From an uncultured Kiritimatiellota bacterium (GTDB lineage Bacteria; Verrucomicrobiota; Kiritimatiellia; RFP12; UBA1067): a stretch of 7,768 bases of DNA. The translations under genes and the position numbers were made by a program. This document shows, piece by piece, positions 5,458-7,768 of the stretch (position 1 is its first letter; every line of letters begins with the position of its first letter). The stretch lies in assembly GCA_934675625.1 (NCBI GenBank), contig CAKURH010000127.1, positions 1 to 7,768 of the forward strand, read 5' to 3'. The notes under the pieces were generated by a model that searched no databases, had not been told where the DNA came from, and saw only the letters and a list, made by a program, of their open reading frames with translations.

Positions 5458-7191
5458 TCAGATGTGAGCCGGCGTCTCGATGCCGAGCAGGTTAAGGCCC
5501 GTCTTCAGCACCCGTCCGAAAAGCGCACAGAGCTTCAGCCGCGCATTGCGCACCGCTTCCTCGCTCTTCAGGATCGGCGCGTTCTGGTAGAACGAGCTGT
5601 ACAGCTGCGCCGTCTGGAAGAGGTAGTCGGCGAGGGCGGACGGCTTGTACGCCTCCGCCGCGCGCACGACCGCCCCCGGAAACTCCAGAAGCGCCAACGC
5701 CAGCCGCTTCTCGGCGGGTTCCCCCACCCCAAAGGAACCAGTCTTCTCAAATTCCTTATCGAAGGGGCGCGGTGAAACCGGGGTTTCCCCGTCCGTTGCG
5801 GCCCCACCAGCCGCCCCCGCCTTCTCCAGCAGCGAGCAGACGCGCGCGTAGGCATACTGGAGGTACGGCCCCGAATTGCCCTCGAGCGCGAGCGCCTTGT
5901 CCCAGCTGAAGTCGATGTCGGTGATCGGGTCGTGCGAAAGATCCGAATACTTCACTGCGCCGATGCCGATCTGCGCCGCGAGCGCGGACGTACCGCCGCG
6001 ATCCTTCACAATCTCGTACGCGCGGCGCTCGGCCTCGGACAGCAGCTCGTCGAGCTTGATGAGGTTGCCCTCGCGCGTGGAAATCGCCCGGCCCTGATAG
6101 CTCATGAGCCCGAACGGCACGTGGACGAGCTGCACCTTGTCGTAGCCCATCTTGCGCGCGATCGAGAACCACTGCCTGAAGTGCAGCTGCTGGCGGGCGT
6201 CCGTCACGTAGATGATGCGTTCAGGGTCGTATTCGCTCACGCGCGACGCGACGCACGCGAGGTCGGACGTCGTGTAGTTGTAGCCGCCGTCCGACTTGCG
6301 GACGATCGCGACGCCGAGCTTCTCCGCCTCCAGGTTGACGACGAGCGCGCCCTCGGACTCGACCGCGAGGCCCATCTGCTGAAGCTTCTCGACGACGCCC
6401 GGCATCATCGGGTTGTAGAACGATTCGCCGCGATAGGTGTCAAACGTGACGCCGAGCTTCTTGTACATGCGGTCGAACTCGCCGATCGAGATGTCGATGA
6501 ACCGTTTCCAGAGCGCGAGGTTCTCCGGGTCGCCCTGCTGAAGCTTCACGAGCTCGCGCTTGCAGTCCTCCTTCCAGATGCCGTCCGCCTCCTTCGCCTT
6601 CGCCGCCGAAAGCACGTAGCACTTCTCGAGGCTCGCGACCGTGAGGTTGGCGCGCTCCTCCGGCGTGAGGCATTCGCGGTAGCCCTTGATGAGGATGCCG
6701 AACTGCGTGCCCCAGTCGCCGAGGTGGTTGTCGGCGATGACGCGGTAGCCGAGTGCCCGGAAGATCCGGTCGATCGCGCAGCCGATCACCGTCGAGCGGA
6801 TGTGCCCGATGTGCATCTGTTTTGCGGCGTTCGGCGAGGAGTAGTCGATGACGACCGTCTTGCCCGCGCCCGTCTGCGGGATGCCGCAGCGCGGCTGGGC
6901 GTCAAGGGCCGAGAGCCGCGCGTTGAGCCAGTCGGACGAGACGGTGAGGTTCAGGAAGCCGGGGCCCGCGACCTCGACCTTCTCGAACGTCGCCTCGCCC
7001 GCAAGCGCCGCCGCGACCTTCGCGCCGATCTCGCGCGGATTGGCGTGCAGCTTCTTCGCGATCTTCAGCGCGTCGTTGCACTGGTAGTCGCCGAACTTGG
7101 GATCGGTCGCGGGCAGGACGCGGACAAAGGAGAAGTCTTCTCCGGGAAAGGCCTTCTGAAAGGCCGACTGGACGATTTCGCTGAGTTCCAT
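5458..7191 (-). CDS. argS: Arginyl-tRNA synthetase
   Basis: The product is 577 aa, a class I aminoacyl-tRNA synthetase that charges tRNA-Arg in the cytoplasm. The N-terminal additional domain covers about 1-105, with the family's FGDYQCNDAL at 33-42. The catalytic core has SSPNAAKQMHIGHIRST, with HIGH at 127-130, and HLGDWGTQFG shortly after. The loop equivalent to KMSKS is STREGNLIKL (371-380), in keeping with the divergent form in bacterial ArgRS. The anticodon-binding DALR domain begins near 445 and ends LLGIETPAHI. The ATG at 7191 is chosen because MELSEIV aligns with family N-termini. The frame stays open to 7260, but that part overlaps the promoter. No Shine-Dalgarno is present. Residues about 459-493 form a low-complexity linker with unusual codon use (described separately). 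It is the first gene of the unit with ribE. Confidence 0.98.
   Translation of the reverse strand: MELSEIVQSAFQKAFPGEDFSFVRVLPATDPKFGDYQCNDALKIAKKLHANPREIGAKVAAALAGEATFEKVEVAGPGFLNLTVSSDWLNARLSALDAQPRCGIPQTGAGKTVVIDYSSPNAAKQMHIGHIRSTVIGCAIDRIFRALGYRVIADNHLGDWGTQFGILIKGYRECLTPEERANLTVASLEKCYVLSAAKAKEADGIWKEDCKRELVKLQQGDPENLALWKRFIDISIGEFDRMYKKLGVTFDTYRGESFYNPMMPGVVEKLQQMGLAVESEGALVVNLEAEKLGVAIVRKSDGGYNYTTSDLACVASRVSEYDPERIIYVTDARQQLHFRQWFSIARKMGYDKVQLVHVPFGLMSYQGRAISTREGNLIKLDELLSEAERRAYEIVKDRGGTSALAAQIGIGAVKYSDLSHDPITDIDFSWDKALALEGNSGPYLQYAYARVCSLLEKAGAAGGAATDGETPVSPRPFDKEFEKTGSFGVGEPAEKRLALALLEFPGAVVRAAEAYKPSALADYLFQTAQLYSSFYQNAPILKSEEAVRNARLKLCALFGRVLKTGLNLLGIETPAHI
5713..5817 (-). other. 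Compositionally atypical in-frame linker inside argS
   Basis: This stretch encodes ArgS residues 459-493, between the first helix of the DALR domain (LLEKA) and EKRLALALLEF. From memory, the E. coli enzyme has about 17 residues here against 35, so roughly 18 look extra. Codons from 469 to 493 use TTT, ACT, GGT, GAT, GTT, TCA and GAA. Ten of 25 end in A or T, unlike the strongly GC-ending codons around them. On the minus strand it contains GAAACC-CC-GGTTTC and a GGTTCC/GGAACC pair 11 bases apart. This resembles insertion of a small palindromic coding element, but an ordinary variable linker is possible. Confidence 0.4.
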
Positions 7192-7230
7192 GATGTGAGG
7201 TCGTTGTGTCTGTTCGAAAAAGTGCGGTAG

Positions 7231-7260
7231 ATTATACCAAAAACAGCGAAGCCGTCTCAA
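7231..7260 (-). promoter_or_regulatory. argS promoter: TTGAGA, 18-bp spacer, TGGTATAAT
   Basis: On the minus strand, TTGAGA (7255-7260, five of six to the -35 consensus) is followed after 18 bases by a perfect TATAAT (7231-7236) with a TGG extension (7237-7239) and a TTTTT run just upstream. The -10 box is 39 bases from the argS ATG (7192-7230 between them), which predicts a leader of about 33 nt. This is the best-formed promoter in the window. Confidence 0.8.
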
Positions 7261-7565
7261 ATGCCACCGGCTCGAACGAGGGCTTCAGCATGAAAAAAGG
7301 ATTCTTTCTCCGCAGGGCAGACAGTCGGTCGCATTTTGGCCCGTCGGCCCGACAGTCGGCGCGTCGGAGCGGGAAGCTGCTCGCTCGGTCTCGTCGTTCG
7401 GGTTTGCGCTTCTCGCCGAAGACAACCGGCCGGCTTCAGCCTGCCGTGCCTCGGCGAAACCACGGGCTGCGGGCGAGACCTCTCCGACGCCAGCAAACCC
7501 TCGCTCCTCACTCGCGCCACTTCCCGCCCCTCCGCGCGACACCGACGCTCCGCGCCGCATTCACC

Positions 7566-7598
7566 TTGTTCGCAATTCAGAGCCAAGATTTGCGACAA
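7566..7598. repeat. Bulged inverted repeat TTGTTCGCAA / TTGCGACAA
   Basis: TTGTTCGCAA (7566-7575) pairs with TTGCGACAA (7590-7598) with a single unpaired T and a loop of 14 bases. It sits at the boundary between the C-rich and G-rich segments. It could be a protein-binding site or a modest hairpin. No T run follows, so it is not a typical terminator. Confidence 0.4.
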
Positions 7599-7723
7599 TC
7601 AAGATGAAACTGATGAACAGGGAAAGACGTTGCGTGAGGAGCGGGCGGGTCGGTCGAGCGCCGAGCGGAGCGAGACGGGCGGACGCGGTTTGGCGCACGC
7701 GCCGCGAAGGACGCGCGGGGCGA

Positions 7724-7735
7724 GGAGCCGGCTCC
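7724..7735. repeat. Perfect 12-base palindrome GGAGCCGGCTCC
   Basis: The 12 bases are self-complementary without a loop, within a G-rich stretch near the right edge. Such a palindrome can be a dimeric protein site or part of an extragenic repeat. In DNA this GC-rich it may also be chance. Confidence 0.35.
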
Positions 7736-7768
7736 GCGGCGACGAAGCCACGCACGGGGATTCGCGGA

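Larger units (their letters stand above)
7261..7768. other. Gene-free region with short repeats and strand-composition switch
   Basis: No open frame here looks like a real protein. Translations in several frames are rich in Arg, Ser, Pro and Gly, with no recognisable motif. The region holds a 9-base direct repeat GACAGTCGG (7320-7328 and 7351-7359), GGCTTCAGC twice (7281-7289 and 7432-7440), a bulged inverted repeat (7566-7598) and a 12-base palindrome (7724-7735). Bases 7491-7560 contain 38 C and 13 G. Bases 7631-7700 contain 36 G and 18 C. A less GC-rich island at about 7561-7630 lies between them. It could be a dispersed extragenic repeat, a structured RNA or decayed sequence. I cannot tell which. 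Confidence 0.5.

Noticed and set aside
5932..7230. A 432-codon plus-strand open frame opposite argS
   Set aside because: It is the mirror of the argS catalytic core. It is rich in Arg, Asp, Val and Leu and has no recognisable domain.
7257..7598. A minus-strand open frame of 113 codons upstream of argS
   Set aside because: It starts with TTG, its composition is Arg/Glu/Ala/Pro-rich, other frames over the same bases are equally open, and its end overlaps the argS -35 region.
7206..7607. A plus-strand open frame of 133 codons, with an internal start at 7290 (MKKGFFLRRADSRS)
   Set aside because: Its beginning overlaps the argS promoter. The product is an Arg/Ser/Pro mixture without motif, and there is no ribosome binding site before either start.
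7604..7768. A plus-strand frame beginning MKLMNRERRC that stays open to the window edge
   Set aside because: There is no good ribosome binding site, and the translation is a low-complexity Arg/Gly/Ala sequence expected from the G-rich strand. It cannot be judged without the sequence beyond the edge.

Overview
The window is a GC-rich bacterial chromosomal segment with six recognisable protein genes, all on the minus strand and closely packed, followed (at high coordinates, upstream of all of them) by about 500 bases with no convincing gene. The high GC at third codon positions, a GspG-type pseudopilin, and a membrane protein with an N-terminal EF-hand loop and an 'NASGWAVN' motif suggest the PVC superphylum (Kiritimatiellota, Lentisphaerota or Verrucomicrobiota, perhaps an uncultured gut member). 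This placement is inferred from general family resemblance, not from a marker gene, and is only moderately likely.

Layout, in the direction of transcription (high to low coordinates). (1) 7261-7768: gene-free, with short repeats and a sharp local switch in strand composition. (2) A first transcription unit with a promoter at 7231-7260: argS (arginyl-tRNA synthetase), then ribE (riboflavin synthase), 31 nt apart. It ends in a 7-bp hairpin directly after the ribE stop. (3) A second unit with its own extended -10 promoter at 4745-4753: guaA (GMP synthase), a 537-aa EF-hand/membrane protein of unknown function, a GspG-like pseudopilin (1-nt gap, strong ribosome binding site), and a secreted protein with a probable lysozyme/lytic-transglycosylase-like C-terminal region. 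(4) At 72-106, a candidate terminator merges into a third copy of the same promoter motif, aimed at a gene beyond the left edge.

The three housekeeping enzymes (ArgS, RibE, GuaA) have intact signature motifs and do not form one pathway. The three genes after guaA look like an envelope-related group (membrane protein, pseudopilin, cell-wall-lytic-like protein), but no other type II secretion gene is present here. The most interesting signals are regulatory: three copies of a TTGGTATAAY promoter motif; exactly 39 nt between the -10 box and the start codon in both argS and guaA, neither of which has a Shine-Dalgarno sequence; a perfect inverted repeat around the guaA -10 box; and a compositionally foreign in-frame stretch inside argS. 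I found no CRISPR array, tRNA, rRNA, transposase or clear novel multi-gene system.
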